The notes under the pieces are model-generated. The model was not told the origin of the DNA and ran no database searches. It was given only the letters and a program-made list of their open reading frames with translations. From positions 3,374,001-3,438,000 of the forward strand of contig NZ_JACHJC010000001.1 in assembly GCF_014203425.1 (NCBI RefSeq): a stretch of DNA of 64,000 nucleotides. Direction: 5' to 3'. Position 1 is the stretch's first letter. Each line of letters begins with the position of its first letter. Origin of the DNA: Micromonospora echinospora. GTDB taxonomy: Bacteria; Actinomycetota; Actinomycetes; Mycobacteriales; Micromonosporaceae. Below, piece by piece: positions 1 to 8,792 of this stretch. The translations under genes were made by a program, and so were the position numbers.

Positions 1-288
1 GCCGTGGACACCGCCGCCGCCCGGCTGCTGGTGTGGCGGGTGGCCGACCTCGTGGACCGGGGCGAGGCGTTCGCCACCGAGGCCTCGATGGCCAAGCTCT
101 TCGCCAGCGAGGCAGCGGTCCGGGCGGCCAACAACGCCGTCCAGGTCTTCGGCGGGTACGGCTACATCGACGAGTACCCGGTCGGCAAGTACCTGCGCGA
201 CGCCCGGGTGGCCACCCTCTACGAGGGCACCAGCCAGATCCAGCAGCTGCTCATCGGGCGCGCGCTCACCGGCGTCAACGCCTTCTAG
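1..288 (+). CDS. acyl-CoA dehydrogenase, C-terminal part (5' end outside window)
   Basis: The reading frame is open from the first base, so only the last 95 codons are present. It ends with the flavoprotein C-terminal helical domain of acyl-CoA dehydrogenases: an FGGYGY segment followed by the YEGTSQIQ motif near the adenine-binding region, about 20 residues before the stop. The family oxidises acyl-CoA thioesters to trans-2-enoyl-CoA using FAD and passes electrons to ETF. It is the first visible gene of a same-strand operon with an SDR, a second acyl-CoA dehydrogenase, a hydratase and a CoA ligase, which fits a beta-oxidation-type pathway. The substrate cannot be read from this fragment. Confidence 0.9.
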   Translation, partial: AVDTAAARLLVWRVADLVDRGEAFATEASMAKLFASEAAVRAANNAVQVFGGYGYIDEYPVGKYLRDARVATLYEGTSQIQQLLIGRALTGVNAF

Positions 289-302
289 CAAAGGGGAGAA
301 CC

Positions 303-1061
303 GTGACCAGATTCGCCGACCGGGTGGCCGTCGTCACCGGCGCCGGGCAGGGTATCGGCGCGGCGACCGCGCACCGGCTGGCCGCCGAGGGCGCCGCCGT
401 CGCCGTGGTCGACCTCGACGAGGAGCGCAGCCGGGCGGTCGCCGACGAGATCACCGCGGCCGGCGGCCGGGCCGTCGGCATCGGCTGCGACGTGACCGAC
501 CCCGCGGCGGTGGCCGCGATGACCGACCGGGTGGTGCAGGCGTACGGCGGGTTGCACGTGCTGGTGAACAACGCCGGCATCACCCGCGACGACCTGCTGT
601 TCAAGATGCCCCTGCCACACTGGGAGGCGGTGCTGACCACCAACCTGACCAGCATGTTCCTCTGCTGCCAGGCCGCCCAACAGCACATGGTCGCGGCCCG
701 CTACGGCCGGATAGTCAACCTCAGCAGCCGCTCCGCCCTCGGCAACCGGGGCCAGGTCAACTACGCGGCGGCCAAGGCGGGGGTGCAGGGCCTGACGGCC
801 ACCCTCGCCATCGAACTCGGCCCGTACAACGTCACGGTCAACGCCGTCGCCCCGGGCTACGTGGCCACCGCGATGACCGCCGCCACCGCGCAGCGGGTCG
901 GCAGCAGCCCGGAGGAGCATCAGCGGACGGTCGCCGAGCACACCCCGCTGCGCCGGGTCGCCCAGCCGACCGAGATCGCTTCGGTGATCGCCTTCCTGGC
1001 CAGCGACGACGCGTCGTACGTCAGCGGACAGACCCTGTACGTCAACGGCGGCGCGCGCTGA
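303..1061 (+). CDS. SDR-family 3-oxoacyl/3-hydroxyacyl dehydrogenase (FabG-like)
   Basis: This 252-aa protein is a classical short-chain dehydrogenase. The dinucleotide-binding motif TGAGQGIG lies at residues 12-19, NNAG at about 90, and the Ser-Tyr-Lys active site is formed by NLSS and the YAAAK segment near 150-160. It ends GGAR, close to the usual SDR C-terminus. The GTG start at 303 follows AAGGGGAGAA, a good ribosome site, 14 bases after the preceding gene. In this operon it would interconvert 3-hydroxyacyl-CoA and 3-oxoacyl-CoA with NAD(P). Family assignment is firm; whether it serves degradation or synthesis is inferred from the neighbours. Confidence 0.93.
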   Translation: MTRFADRVAVVTGAGQGIGAATAHRLAAEGAAVAVVDLDEERSRAVADEITAAGGRAVGIGCDVTDPAAVAAMTDRVVQAYGGLHVLVNNAGITRDDLLFKMPLPHWEAVLTTNLTSMFLCCQAAQQHMVAARYGRIVNLSSRSALGNRGQVNYAAAKAGVQGLTATLAIELGPYNVTVNAVAPGYVATAMTAATAQRVGSSPEEHQRTVAEHTPLRRVAQPTEIASVIAFLASDDASYVSGQTLYVNGGAR

Positions 1062-1093
1062 GGCGCGCCGGCGGACCAGCACCCGGAGGGGAC

Positions 1094-2266
1094 ATGGACT
1101 TCGCGCTTTCCGACACCGAGCGGGCGATCCGCGACACCGCCCGCGACTTCATCACCAGGGAGGTCATGCCGCTGGAGCAGGAGCTGCTGCGGCGGGAACG
1201 GGCGCACCGGCCCGGACTGGAGCACAGCGAGCTGCGCGAGTTGCAGCTCAAGGCGCGCAAGTTCGGGTTCTGGGGGCTGGCCACCCCGGAGGAGTACGGC
1301 GGCATGGACCTGCCGGCCGTCACCCAGTCCCTGATCTGGACCGAACTCGGCCGCTCGTTCGTGCCGTTCCGGTTCGGCGGCGAGGCGGACAACATCCTGT
1401 TCCACGCCAATGACGAGCAGAAGCGCGAGTACCTGGTCCCGACCATCGAGGGGGAGCGGCGCAGCTGCTTCGCGATCACCGAGCCCGGCGCCGGCTCCGA
1501 CGCGGCCAACATCAAGCTCAGCGCCCGCCGCGACGGCGACGACTGGGTCCTCAACGGCGAGAAGACCTTCATCACCGGCGGTCACGACGCCGACTTCGCC
1601 ATCGTGATCGCGGTGACCGACCGGGAGAAGGGCGCCCGCCACGGCGGCGCCACCGCGTTCCTGGTGGACCGGTCGATGGGGTGGCGCTCGGAGTTCATCC
1701 AGACGATGGGCGAGGGTGGCCCCGCCTCGCTGGTCTTCGACGACGTCCGGGTGCCCGGGCGCAACATCCTCGGCGAGCCCGGGCAGGGCTTCAGCCTCGG
1801 CATGGAGTGGATCGGCAAGGGCCGCTACATTATCCCGTCGCACGCCGTCGGCATCGCCGAGCGGGCGTTGTCGATGGCCATCGACTACGCCAACACCCGG
1901 GAGACCTTCGGCGCGAAGATCGGCACCAACCAGGCCATCCAGTGGATGATCGCCGACTCGGAGACCGAGCTGGAGGCGGCCCGCTGGCTCATCCTGCGCG
2001 CCGCCTGGACCGTCGAGCAGGGCATGGACCCGCGGCACGCCTCCTCGATGGCGAAGCTTTACGGCGCGGGCATGGTCAATCGGGTGGTCGATCGCGTCCT
2101 GCAGATCCACGGCGGCATGGGCTACACCCGCGAGCTGCCGATCGAGCGCTGGTACCGGCAGGTCCGGCTCTACCGGATCTTCGAGGGCACCGACGAGATG
2201 CAGCGACTGATCATCTCCCGCGACCTGCTGCGCGGCTACACGAAGCTGGGAGGGCACCTGGCATGA
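1094..2266 (+). CDS. acyl-CoA dehydrogenase
   Basis: A full-length 390-aa acyl-CoA dehydrogenase. The N-terminal helical domain covers about 1-120, the middle beta domain contains the FAITEPGAGSDA flavin-binding stretch near 130-145, and the C-terminal domain carries RETFG, IHGGMGY and FEGTDEMQ, which together build the FAD and acyl pocket; ISRDLL follows the last motif. ATG follows GGAGGGGAC by a short spacing. Its stop overlaps the start of the hydratase gene by four bases (ATGA), indicating translational coupling. It differs clearly from the partial dehydrogenase upstream, so the operon encodes two such enzymes, possibly for different chain lengths or as a heteromer. Confidence 0.94.
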   Translation: MDFALSDTERAIRDTARDFITREVMPLEQELLRRERAHRPGLEHSELRELQLKARKFGFWGLATPEEYGGMDLPAVTQSLIWTELGRSFVPFRFGGEADNILFHANDEQKREYLVPTIEGERRSCFAITEPGAGSDAANIKLSARRDGDDWVLNGEKTFITGGHDADFAIVIAVTDREKGARHGGATAFLVDRSMGWRSEFIQTMGEGGPASLVFDDVRVPGRNILGEPGQGFSLGMEWIGKGRYIIPSHAVGIAERALSMAIDYANTRETFGAKIGTNQAIQWMIADSETELEAARWLILRAAWTVEQGMDPRHASSMAKLYGAGMVNRVVDRVLQIHGGMGYTRELPIERWYRQVRLYRIFEGTDEMQRLIISRDLLRGYTKLGGHLA

Positions 2267-2727
2267 GGGTCTTCGCGTCCATCGAGGAGTTGGCCGAGGC
2301 GACCGGCGAGACCCTGGGCCCCGGCCCCTGGTTCCGGATCGACCAGCAACGGGTCGACCGGTTCGCCGACGCCACCGACGACCGCCAGTGGATCCACATC
2401 GACCCGCGACGGGCCGCGGCCGGCCCGTTCGGCGGCACCATCGCGCACGGCTACCTCACGTTGTCCCTGCTGCCGGCGCTGGCCGGTGGCCTTTACCGGG
2501 TCGAGGGGGTGGCCATGGGGGTCAACTACGGCCTCAACCGGGTGCGCTTCCCGGCCCCGCTCCGGGTCGGCAGCGCGGTCCGCGCCAGCGCGAGCCTGGC
2601 CGGGGTGTCACCCGTGGACGGCGGCGTGCAGGTGGTCACCGCGGTCACCGTGGAGAGCGACGCCGGCGGCAAGCCGGTCTGCGTCGCCGAGACGGTCAGC
2701 CGCCTGGTGCGGGGCGTGGCCCGATGA
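2263..2727 (+). CDS. MaoC-like (R)-specific enoyl-CoA hydratase
   Basis: A 154-aa single hot-dog protein. The hydratase-2 signature is visible as ATDDRQWIHID near 37-47, supplying the catalytic Asp and His, followed by GPFGGTIAHGYLTLSLLP. The family adds water to trans-2-enoyl-CoA. The start overlaps the previous gene by ATGA and the stop overlaps the next gene in the same way, so it sits inside one transcript. Together with the dehydrogenases, SDR and ligase it completes the activation, oxidation, hydration and second oxidation steps; no thiolase is visible within the window. Confidence 0.93.
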   Translation: MRVFASIEELAEATGETLGPGPWFRIDQQRVDRFADATDDRQWIHIDPRRAAAGPFGGTIAHGYLTLSLLPALAGGLYRVEGVAMGVNYGLNRVRFPAPLRVGSAVRASASLAGVSPVDGGVQVVTAVTVESDAGGKPVCVAETVSRLVRGVAR

Positions 2728-4268
2728 CCGCGCTGTCGCTGGCCATGGTGCTGGCCGAGTCCGCCCGCCGGCACGCCGACACCGTCGCCGTGGTCGACGG
2801 CGACACCCGGGTGACGTACGCCGAGCTGTGGCTGGAGGCGCGCAGCTACGCCGCCGGGCTGCGCGAGCGGGGGGTCGGCCCCGGCGACAAGGTGGCCCTG
2901 TTGGCCCCGAACGTGGTGGACTTCCCCCGGGTCTACTACGGGGCCCTCGCCGCCGGCGCGGTGCTCGTCCCGGTGCACCTGCTGCTGACCGTGGACGAAG
3001 CGGCGCACGTGCTGACCGACAGCGGCACGAAGCTGCTGGTGTGCCACAGCTCCCAGCTCGCCCTGGGCGCCGCCGCCGCGGCGGCGGCCGGCGTGCCGCT
3101 GGTGACCGTCGGGCCGGCGGCCGCCGGCGCGGTCGCGCCCCGCCTGGAGGAGCTGAGCCACCCGCTGCCACCGCTGCCGTCGTACGTCACCCGGTCGGCG
3201 GAGGACCCGGCGGTGGTGCTCTACACCAGCGGCACCACCGGGGTGCCCAAGGGCGCCGTGCTCACCCACCTCAACCTGGTCATGAACGCCACCGTGAACG
3301 TCTTCGACGCCAACGACGCGCGCAGGACGGACGTAGTGCTCGGCTGCCTGCCGCTGTTCCACAGCTTCGGCCAGACGGTGGCGATGAACGGCACCTTCCG
3401 GATCGGCGCGACGCTGGTGCTGCTGAGCCGGTTCACCGGGCCGGCCGCCATCGACCTGATGCTGCGTGAGGGGGTGGACGTCTTCCACGGCGTGCCCACC
3501 ATGTACGTGGCGCTGCTCGACGCCGCCCGGGACCGGGACGACCTGCCCCGGCTGCGGCTCTGCGTCTCCGGCGGGGCGTCGCTGCCGGTGGCCGTGCTGG
3601 AACGGTTCCACGCCGCCTTCCAGACGACGGTCTTCGAAGGGTACGGGCTCTCCGAGACCTCACCCACCGCCACCACCAACCAGCCGCACTTCGGCACCCG
3701 CGCCGGGACCATCGGGCACCCGGTCTGGGGCGTGGAGGTGGAGATCGCCCGCGCGGAGGTGGACGAGCGGATCGAGCTGCTGCCGACCGGAGAGCTCGGC
3801 GAGATCGTCATCCGGGGGCACAACGTCTTCGCCGGTTACCTGGGGCGGCCCGAGGCGACCGCGGAGGCGGTGGTGGACGGCTGGTTCCGTAGCGGTGACC
3901 TGGGACGCAAGGACGCCGACGGGTTCATCACCATCATCGACCGGAAGAAGGACATGATCATCCGGGGCGGCTTCAACGTCTACCCACGCGAGGTGGAGGA
4001 GGTCCTTGCCAGGCACCCGGCGGTCGGCCAGGTGGCGGTGATCGGGGTGCCCGACCCGCGTCACGGCGAGGAGGTCTGCGCGGTGGTGGTGGCGGACCCG
4101 GCCGGCCCGGGCCTGCCCGACGAGCAGGAGATGATCGACTGGTCGCGGGAGCATCTGGGCCGGCACAAGTACCCGCGGCAGGTCCGGTATGTCGACGACC
4201 TGCCGCTCGGGCCGAGCCACAAGGTGCTCAAGCGGGAACTGCGTCGCCGGATGGCCCCGCCCGACTGA
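2724..4268 (+). CDS. AMP-forming acyl-CoA synthetase/ligase
   Basis: This 514-aa protein belongs to the ANL adenylate-forming superfamily. The phosphate-binding loop YTSGTTGVPKG lies at about 170-180, the aromatic-ring motif EGYGLSET near 305, the SGDLG hinge region near 390, and RKKDMIIRGG plus a late conserved lysine in the C-terminal lid. The enzyme activates a carboxylic acid to acyl-AMP and then acyl-CoA. Its start overlaps the hydratase stop. As the last gene of the operon it would feed substrate to the dehydrogenases. A hairpin follows the stop after about 36 bases. Confidence 0.93.
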   Translation: MTALSLAMVLAESARRHADTVAVVDGDTRVTYAELWLEARSYAAGLRERGVGPGDKVALLAPNVVDFPRVYYGALAAGAVLVPVHLLLTVDEAAHVLTDSGTKLLVCHSSQLALGAAAAAAAGVPLVTVGPAAAGAVAPRLEELSHPLPPLPSYVTRSAEDPAVVLYTSGTTGVPKGAVLTHLNLVMNATVNVFDANDARRTDVVLGCLPLFHSFGQTVAMNGTFRIGATLVLLSRFTGPAAIDLMLREGVDVFHGVPTMYVALLDAARDRDDLPRLRLCVSGGASLPVAVLERFHAAFQTTVFEGYGLSETSPTATTNQPHFGTRAGTIGHPVWGVEVEIARAEVDERIELLPTGELGEIVIRGHNVFAGYLGRPEATAEAVVDGWFRSGDLGRKDADGFITIIDRKKDMIIRGGFNVYPREVEEVLARHPAVGQVAVIGVPDPRHGEEVCAVVVADPAGPGLPDEQEMIDWSREHLGRHKYPRQVRYVDDLPLGPSHKVLKRELRRRMAPPD

Positions 4269-4303
4269 CCACCGCCCGCCGTCCGCTGCCACCCGCCCAG
4301 GCC

Positions 4304-4340
4304 GCGGCCCTCGTCGCGCTCGCCGCGCATCGAGGGCCGC
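4304..4340 (+). terminator. hairpin terminator after the acyl-CoA operon
   Basis: Ten-base arms GCGGCCCTCG (4304-4313) and CGAGGGCCGC (4331-4340) pair perfectly around a 17-base loop. It lies 36 bases after the synthetase stop. There is no clear U-run, which is common for actinomycete terminators. Confidence 0.55.
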
Positions 4341-4423
4341 TTCCTCCGGCTGTCGCGCCGGCGAGCGTCGCCCGCAGTCGTGCTCGGCGGGCGGTCCCGG
4401 CGGTGGCGTCGAATATTGAGCCG

Positions 4424-4703
4424 ATGACCAACCCCGACCTCGATCCCGAGGTGTACCCGCCGGTCGACCCGCGTGTGGACGTGCCGGACGGCCCCGGCGC
4501 ACTCCTCCGAGGAAGGGCTCGCCGAGTCCGGTTGGCCCCGCTACAGCTTGTCCCGGATCGCCGTCGGACGTGTGGTGGACGGCCTGACGCGGATGAACCT
4601 CGAAGACGCCGACGCGAAACTCAGTCTCTTCCAGTGGATCGGCAGGGTGGTCCCGGCGAACCGTCGGACGCCGCCGGCCGCGGAGTACTGCGTCGACCCG
4701 TAG
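4424..4703 (+). pseudogene. possible frameshifted small gene of unknown function
   Basis: Two overlapping frames read like one protein split by a frameshift near 4500. The first part runs from an ATG at 4424 through LDPEVYPPVDPRVDVPDG; the second contains GWPRYSLSRIAVGRVVDG and ends with a TAG at 4701-4703. The second half has plausible protein composition. I do not recognise the family. It could equally be non-coding sequence between the operon and the convergent ABC genes. Confidence 0.25.
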
Positions 4704-4758
4704 CCAGCGGCATGCTGCAACCGGGGCGAGGTGTCCGAATGCCCTCGGGGTTCGGTGT

Positions 4759-5478
4759 TCATCGGCGGGGATCCCAGCGGAAGAGTCGGGTGGCGAGGGC
4801 GACGGCGATGACGACCCAGCCCAGGGTGGGGGCGAGCAGGGGCAGGGATTCGGTTACGGCGACGCCGCCGTTCCAGGCGTTCATGGTCAGTTCAGTGACC
4901 GCGCCGCCGGGCAGCAGCCGCTTGAGCCAGGCGAGGTCCGCGGTGCCGCTGATGCCCACCCAACTGGCCACGGCGATCACGCCGAGCGTGACGGGCAGGG
5001 TGGTGACCTGGGCGTGCTCGGGGGAATTGGTCAGGCCCGCGGTGGCCAGGGCCAAGCCGATCATCATGGCCAGGGTCGCGAGGACTGCCACCACGAGTAG
5101 GGCGCCGTTGGCCGGTTTACCGGCGACCATGGCCAGCGCGGTCAGGATCGCGGCCACCTGCACCATCGCGATCGCCGTGGGGGGCAGCAGCAGACCGGCG
5201 AGAATGGTGGAGTCGGCGGCAGCGGTGGACCGCAGTCGTTTAAGGAAGAGGTTCTGGCGCCGGGAAGCCAGGGTGGTGACGGCGGTGGCGTAGAGCCCGA
5301 ACGCGGCCACGGTGAACATCACCATCGCCGCGATGTAACCGAGGCTGCCGATGGCGACGAAGGTCTCGTGCCTGCGGACGAAGAGGGCAGAGACGGCCAC
5401 CGGGATGATGAGGCTGGTGATCAGCACCAGCCGGTTCCGGAAGATCTGGATCAGTTCGCTGGACGCGATGGACAACAT
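4759..5478 (-). CDS. ABC-2 type transporter permease
   Basis: A 239-aa integral membrane protein with about six hydrophobic segments (starting near residues 15, 45, 95, 125, 160 and 215), typical of ABC-2 permeases paired with DrrA-like ATPases. The ATG at 5478 is preceded by AGGAGTGCCGCC, a strong ribosome site; a longer frame extends upstream but lacks one. It lies 26 bases after the stop of the ATPase gene, so the two form an exporter operon. The substrate is unknown; the family handles drugs and lipids. The adjacent divergent two-component system is its likely controller. Confidence 0.9.
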   Translation of the reverse strand: MLSIASSELIQIFRNRLVLITSLIIPVAVSALFVRRHETFVAIGSLGYIAAMVMFTVAAFGLYATAVTTLASRRQNLFLKRLRSTAAADSTILAGLLLPPTAIAMVQVAAILTALAMVAGKPANGALLVVAVLATLAMMIGLALATAGLTNSPEHAQVTTLPVTLGVIAVASWVGISGTADLAWLKRLLPGGAVTELTMNAWNGGVAVTESLPLLAPTLGWVVIAVALATRLFRWDPRR

Positions 5479-5504
5479 GGCGGCACTCCTGTCGATGGGA
5501 CGAA

Positions 5505-6386
5505 TCAGCTGCTGATGGCGCGGAACACGTCGTCGAGCCGGGTCGGCCCGGCCTCCAGGTCCCGCAGCTCCACCCCCTGGTCCTGTGCCCACCGCAGCAG
5601 CAGGTGCAGGTCCTTCTGCAGGGCGAAGGTCTCAACCACGGCCTTCCCGCCGGCGTCGACGACGGCCGGCAGCGGCAGCGGCGGCACCGGCGCGGGGAGG
5701 GAGAAGCGGACGACGGCGGGCAGGGTGCGGGTCAGCTCGGCCACGGTGCCCTCGCGGTGGAGGCTGCCCTGGTGCATCAGCCCGATCCGGTCGGCGCGCT
5801 GCTGCGCCTCCTCCAGGTAGTGGGTGGTGAGCACGATGGACGCGCCGTTTTCGCGTAGCCGGTCCACCGTTGCCCAGACGGCGTCGCGGGACTGGATGTC
5901 CAGGCCGGTGGTCGGCTCGTCGAGGAAGATCAGCTCCGGGGTGCCGTAGACGGCGGTGGCGAAGTCCAGCCGTCGTTTCTCGCCGCCGGAGAGCTGGGAC
6001 ACTCGCCGGCTGGCTCGGTCGGTCAGGCCGACGACGTCGAGCGCCCGGTCGACGTCGTCCGTACGTCCGCTGAGCCGGCCGATCAGGCCGACGGACTCGC
6101 GGACCGTGAGGTCTGGGGAGAATCCGCTCTCCTGCAGCATGACTCCTATGCGGGGACGGACCGTGCGGCGGTCCTGCGGGTTGCGCCCGAAGACGCGTAC
6201 GGTGCCGGATGTCGGCCTCCGATGTCCCTCGACAACCTCCAGGGTCGAGGTTTTCCCGGCCCCGTTGGTGCCGAGCAGCGCGTAGAGTTCCCCGGCACGC
6301 ACCTGGAAGGAGAGGTCTTTGACAGCGTGGAAGTCGCCGTAGGTGAGGTTCAGCCGGTCGACCTCGATGACAGATGTGGTTGACAT
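5505..6386 (-). CDS. ABC transporter ATP-binding protein (DrrA/CcmA type)
   Basis: A full 293-aa ATPase. Walker A is GTNGAGKTS at about 39-47, the Q-loop is in MLQESGF near 90, the signature is LSGGEKRR near 138, Walker B is LIFLDEPT near 157 and the switch histidine is in TTHYLEEA near 190. The C-terminal extension of about 80 residues is normal for the DrrA type. It pairs with the downstream permease. It matters for the rest of the window because three short genes at 15.2, 17.6 and 32.0 kb are copies of only the first ~85 residues of this kind of ATPase. Confidence 0.93.
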   Translation of the reverse strand: MSTTSVIEVDRLNLTYGDFHAVKDLSFQVRAGELYALLGTNGAGKTSTLEVVEGHRRPTSGTVRVFGRNPQDRRTVRPRIGVMLQESGFSPDLTVRESVGLIGRLSGRTDDVDRALDVVGLTDRASRRVSQLSGGEKRRLDFATAVYGTPELIFLDEPTTGLDIQSRDAVWATVDRLRENGASIVLTTHYLEEAQQRADRIGLMHQGSLHREGTVAELTRTLPAVVRFSLPAPVPPLPLPAVVDAGGKAVVETFALQKDLHLLLRWAQDQGVELRDLEAGPTRLDDVFRAISS

Positions 6387-6428
6387 GTACCCATGACAGC
6401 GCGGACGCAGCCGACCCGTCAGTGGCGC

Positions 6429-6459
6429 GGTGTCACGGCCGCTTGTGACGTGGTGTCAC
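6429..6459. promoter_or_regulatory. repeated GGTGTCAC sites between the ABC and two-component operons
   Basis: GGTGTCAC occurs as a direct repeat at 6429-6436 and 6452-6459, with an inverted GTGAC at 6445-6449 between them. The sites lie in the 107-base divergent interval between the ATPase start and the kinase start, where the response regulator encoded next door would be expected to bind. Function is inferred. Confidence 0.4.
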
Positions 6460-6493
6460 TGGTCGTGGCCGCTGGCCGCCGGATAATGGGAGG

Positions 6494-7648
6494 GTGACCG
6501 CACGAACGATGGGCTTCACTCAGTCGACGCAGGGGAGGCTGCGCCGGCTTAACCTAGCCACGTCGCTGCCGCCTGTGGTGTTCGCCTCGGTGGTTCTGCT
6601 CTACATCGACACGCGTACCTGGTGGCACGTCGTCGTCCTGCTGCCGGGGGCGGTGGCGGCCCTGGTGGCCTTCGAACGGTGGACGGCCGGCGACCTGTCC
6701 CGGTTCGTGCTGCCCTGCGTGATCGTGGCGGGCGCAGTGTGGCCGGTGGGGGTCCTTGTCACCGACAGTCCGAACGCGTTCTGGGGTATCTGCCTCGTGG
6801 GTTCCCTCGCACTGCACGAGGTCCGGCGGCGTCGAGGGCTGGCGGTGGCCGGGCTGTTCTCCTACGTCGCCGTGGTCGGTGCGGCGCGGCTGTTGGTGGA
6901 GGGGGACGACGTCGGCGACGTACTGGGTGCCTACGTCCTCGTGCCGACCTTCTTCACCGTCGGGGCGACGGTCCTGACGTTGGTGGGCGAGCGGTTCTAC
7001 GACCTCATCCGGGAGCTCGAGCAAACTCGGGATCGGGAGGCGGAGCTGGCGGTGGTGCGGGAGCGCGTGCGGTTTGCGAGCGACCTGCACGACATCCAGG
7101 GCCATACCCTGCACGTGGTCAAGCTGAAGATCGCGCTGACGCAGCGACTGCTGCTCCGCGACACCGAGCGGGCGGAGAAGGAGTTGCGGGAGACGTATGC
7201 GCTGGTCAGTGACACCATCGCGCAGACCAAGGAACTCGCGTACGCCCAACGGCGACTCAACCTCACCGCGGAGATCGAGAACGCGAAGAACCTGTTCGAG
7301 GCGGCCGACATCCGCGTGCGGGTGACCCGGGGAGCCGAGGTCGACGCCCGCACCAGCGAACTGCTCGGCCAGGTGCTGCGCGAGACGACCACCAACATCC
7401 TCCGCCACGCGCAGGCCACCCAGGTGCAGATCATCCTCGCCGAGTCGGGCATCACCATCGTCAACGACGGGGTGACCACCACCACGCCCCCCGAGCTCAG
7501 AGGACTGGCGACACTCCGGCAGCGGGTGGCGGGCGACGGGGGCGAGTTGACCGTGGACCAGACGGACGAGCGGTTCCTGACGGCGGCGGTCTTCCGACCC
7601 GCTCGTGCTGGCGTGGCCCCAACGACCGCGGGGGAGGACGACCGATGA
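6494..7648 (+). CDS. sensor histidine kinase (HisKA_3/DesK type)
   Basis: A 384-aa kinase with five or six N-terminal membrane segments (about residues 20-165), a short coiled linker rich in Glu/Arg, the dimerisation box DLHDIQGHTL whose first His after DL is the phospho-acceptor (about 197), and a compact HATPase domain (TTTNILRHAQ, GLATLRQR). The loop usually containing further G boxes is short, as in DesK-like kinases. GTG at 6494 is used here; ATG at 6509 is an alternative. The stop overlaps the regulator start. With the divergent exporter it looks like a membrane-stress or antibiotic-sensing system. Confidence 0.9.
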   Translation: MTARTMGFTQSTQGRLRRLNLATSLPPVVFASVVLLYIDTRTWWHVVVLLPGAVAALVAFERWTAGDLSRFVLPCVIVAGAVWPVGVLVTDSPNAFWGICLVGSLALHEVRRRRGLAVAGLFSYVAVVGAARLLVEGDDVGDVLGAYVLVPTFFTVGATVLTLVGERFYDLIRELEQTRDREAELAVVRERVRFASDLHDIQGHTLHVVKLKIALTQRLLLRDTERAEKELRETYALVSDTIAQTKELAYAQRRLNLTAEIENAKNLFEAADIRVRVTRGAEVDARTSELLGQVLRETTTNILRHAQATQVQIILAESGITIVNDGVTTTTPPELRGLATLRQRVAGDGGELTVDQTDERFLTAAVFRPARAGVAPTTAGEDDR

Positions 7649-8247
7649 CGACGATCGTGCTGGCTGACGACGAGGTCCTGCTGCGTACGGCCCTGGCCGC
7701 GCTACTGCCGATGGAAGGTGACATCACCGTTCTCGCTGAGGCCGAGAACGGAGAGAAGGCCGTTGAGGCCACCCTGCGGCACCGGCCCGAGGTGCTGGTC
7801 ATCGACCTGGAGATGCCTGGCATGGACGGTCTCGACGCGGTCGCGCAGATCCGTCAAGCGCGACCGGAGCAGGTGATCCTCATGCTGACCCGGCACGCCC
7901 GCCCCGGTGTGCTGCGCAAGGCGTTGCGGCTCGGCGTCCAGGGCTTCGTCAGCAAGTCCGCCGAGCCGGCCCACATCACCTCGGTCATCGCCACCCTGCA
8001 CGCGGGTAAACGCTGGATCGACCCGGATGTCTCCGCGCTGGCCGTCACCGAGGACTGCCCCCTCACCGACCGCGAAGCCGACGTGCTGCGGGTCACCGGC
8101 GAGGGCTACTCGGTCGCCGACATCGCCGCCCGGCTCCACCTTGCCCCGGGCACCGTACGCAACTACCTTTCCAACGCCATGCGCAAGACCCAGACCCGGA
8201 CCCGCCACGAAGCGGCCCGCTACGCCCGCGGACACGACTGGCTGTGA
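7645..8247 (+). CDS. NarL/LuxR-family response regulator
   Basis: A 200-aa regulator. The receiver domain has the acidic pair DD at residues 8-9 and the phospho-acceptor Asp at about 54 in VIDLEMPGMDG; Lys at about 105 lies in FVSKS. The C-terminal LuxR helix-turn-helix reads LTDREADVLR followed by TVRNYLSNAM. The ATG overlaps the kinase stop (ATGA), so the pair is co-translated. It resembles DesR and probably binds the repeats between this operon and the exporter genes. Confidence 0.93.
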   Translation: MTTIVLADDEVLLRTALAALLPMEGDITVLAEAENGEKAVEATLRHRPEVLVIDLEMPGMDGLDAVAQIRQARPEQVILMLTRHARPGVLRKALRLGVQGFVSKSAEPAHITSVIATLHAGKRWIDPDVSALAVTEDCPLTDREADVLRVTGEGYSVADIAARLHLAPGTVRNYLSNAMRKTQTRTRHEAARYARGHDWL

Positions 8248-8335
8248 GAGCGGCGTCCGGCGGATCCTTGCCATACGCGGCCCGGCAACATCAGATCGAC
8301 GGACCGAGACCAGAAACCCCACCTACCATCACGCC

Positions 8336-8538
8336 GATCGCCGCGGGATCTGGTACGCGGCGCGCTCGGCCTGCACGGCGAATGAAGCGGATCCGCTCGA
8401 TCTGACCCTCGATGTAGCGGCGGACCGCTCGGGCCGCGCAGGCTGGTGAGCAGGCGCTGCTCCTCGTAGTAGCGCAGGAATCGCACGCTGATTCCGGCGC
8501 AAGCGGCGAGTTCACCGATCCGGATGGGTGGCGGTCAT
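8336..8538 (-). pseudogene. MerR-family regulator, frameshifted remnant
   Basis: From an ATG at 8538 with a good ribosome site (GGAGGCAGCG) the frame closes after eight codons, but a one-base shift opens IRIGELAACAGISVRFLRYYEEQRLL, the unmistakable MerR helix-turn-helix and wing. A second shift gives YIEGQIERIRFIRRAG, the next MerR segment. The dimerisation helix and effector domain are missing. The gene is therefore broken at least twice. It was divergent from the peptidase gene at 8793 and the interval still holds a palindrome. Confidence 0.7.
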
Positions 8539-8605
8539 CGCTGCCTCCCTGTTCCTAGCTGACGTCCGCGGGAGATTCAGCCTACTGACGTGTCGGAACG
8601 CGGCC

Positions 8606-8645
8606 AGTGCCGCCACGTCACACGTGGCGGTGACGTGGCAGCACT
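8606..8645. promoter_or_regulatory. 16-base inverted repeat, likely operator
   Basis: AGTGCCGCCACGTCAC (8606-8621) and GTGACGTGGCAGCACT (8630-8645) are inverted with one mismatch, and a nested GCCACGT/ACGTGGC palindrome lies inside. Additional TGACG repeats flank it. It sits between the broken merR gene and the secreted peptidase gene, where an operator would be expected. Confidence 0.45.
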
Positions 8646-8792
8646 GACGCACGGCCGCGAGGGCCGCTGTCATTGAGGCATGTCCGCCTCGGCGGCGGAT
8701 GGAGGCCCGACATGGTTGTGACCTGGTTGAGCCAAAAAGGCGCGGCGTCGCATCCGGGTAGGCCACCACATCGAAGAACAGGAGACCTGGAC

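Noticed and set aside
920..2257. Long open frame on the minus strand opposite the acyl-CoA dehydrogenase
   Set aside because: It is the antisense shadow of a well-supported gene; high GC opens such frames. The translation has no family features.
2388..2723. Upstream extension of the acyl-CoA synthetase frame
   Set aside because: The extension overlaps the MaoC gene in another frame; the ATG at 2724 overlaps the MaoC stop and gives the normal N-terminus.
4403..5293. 296-codon plus-strand frame
   Set aside because: Most of it is antisense to the ABC permease gene; only the first part may be the relic noted at 4424-4703.
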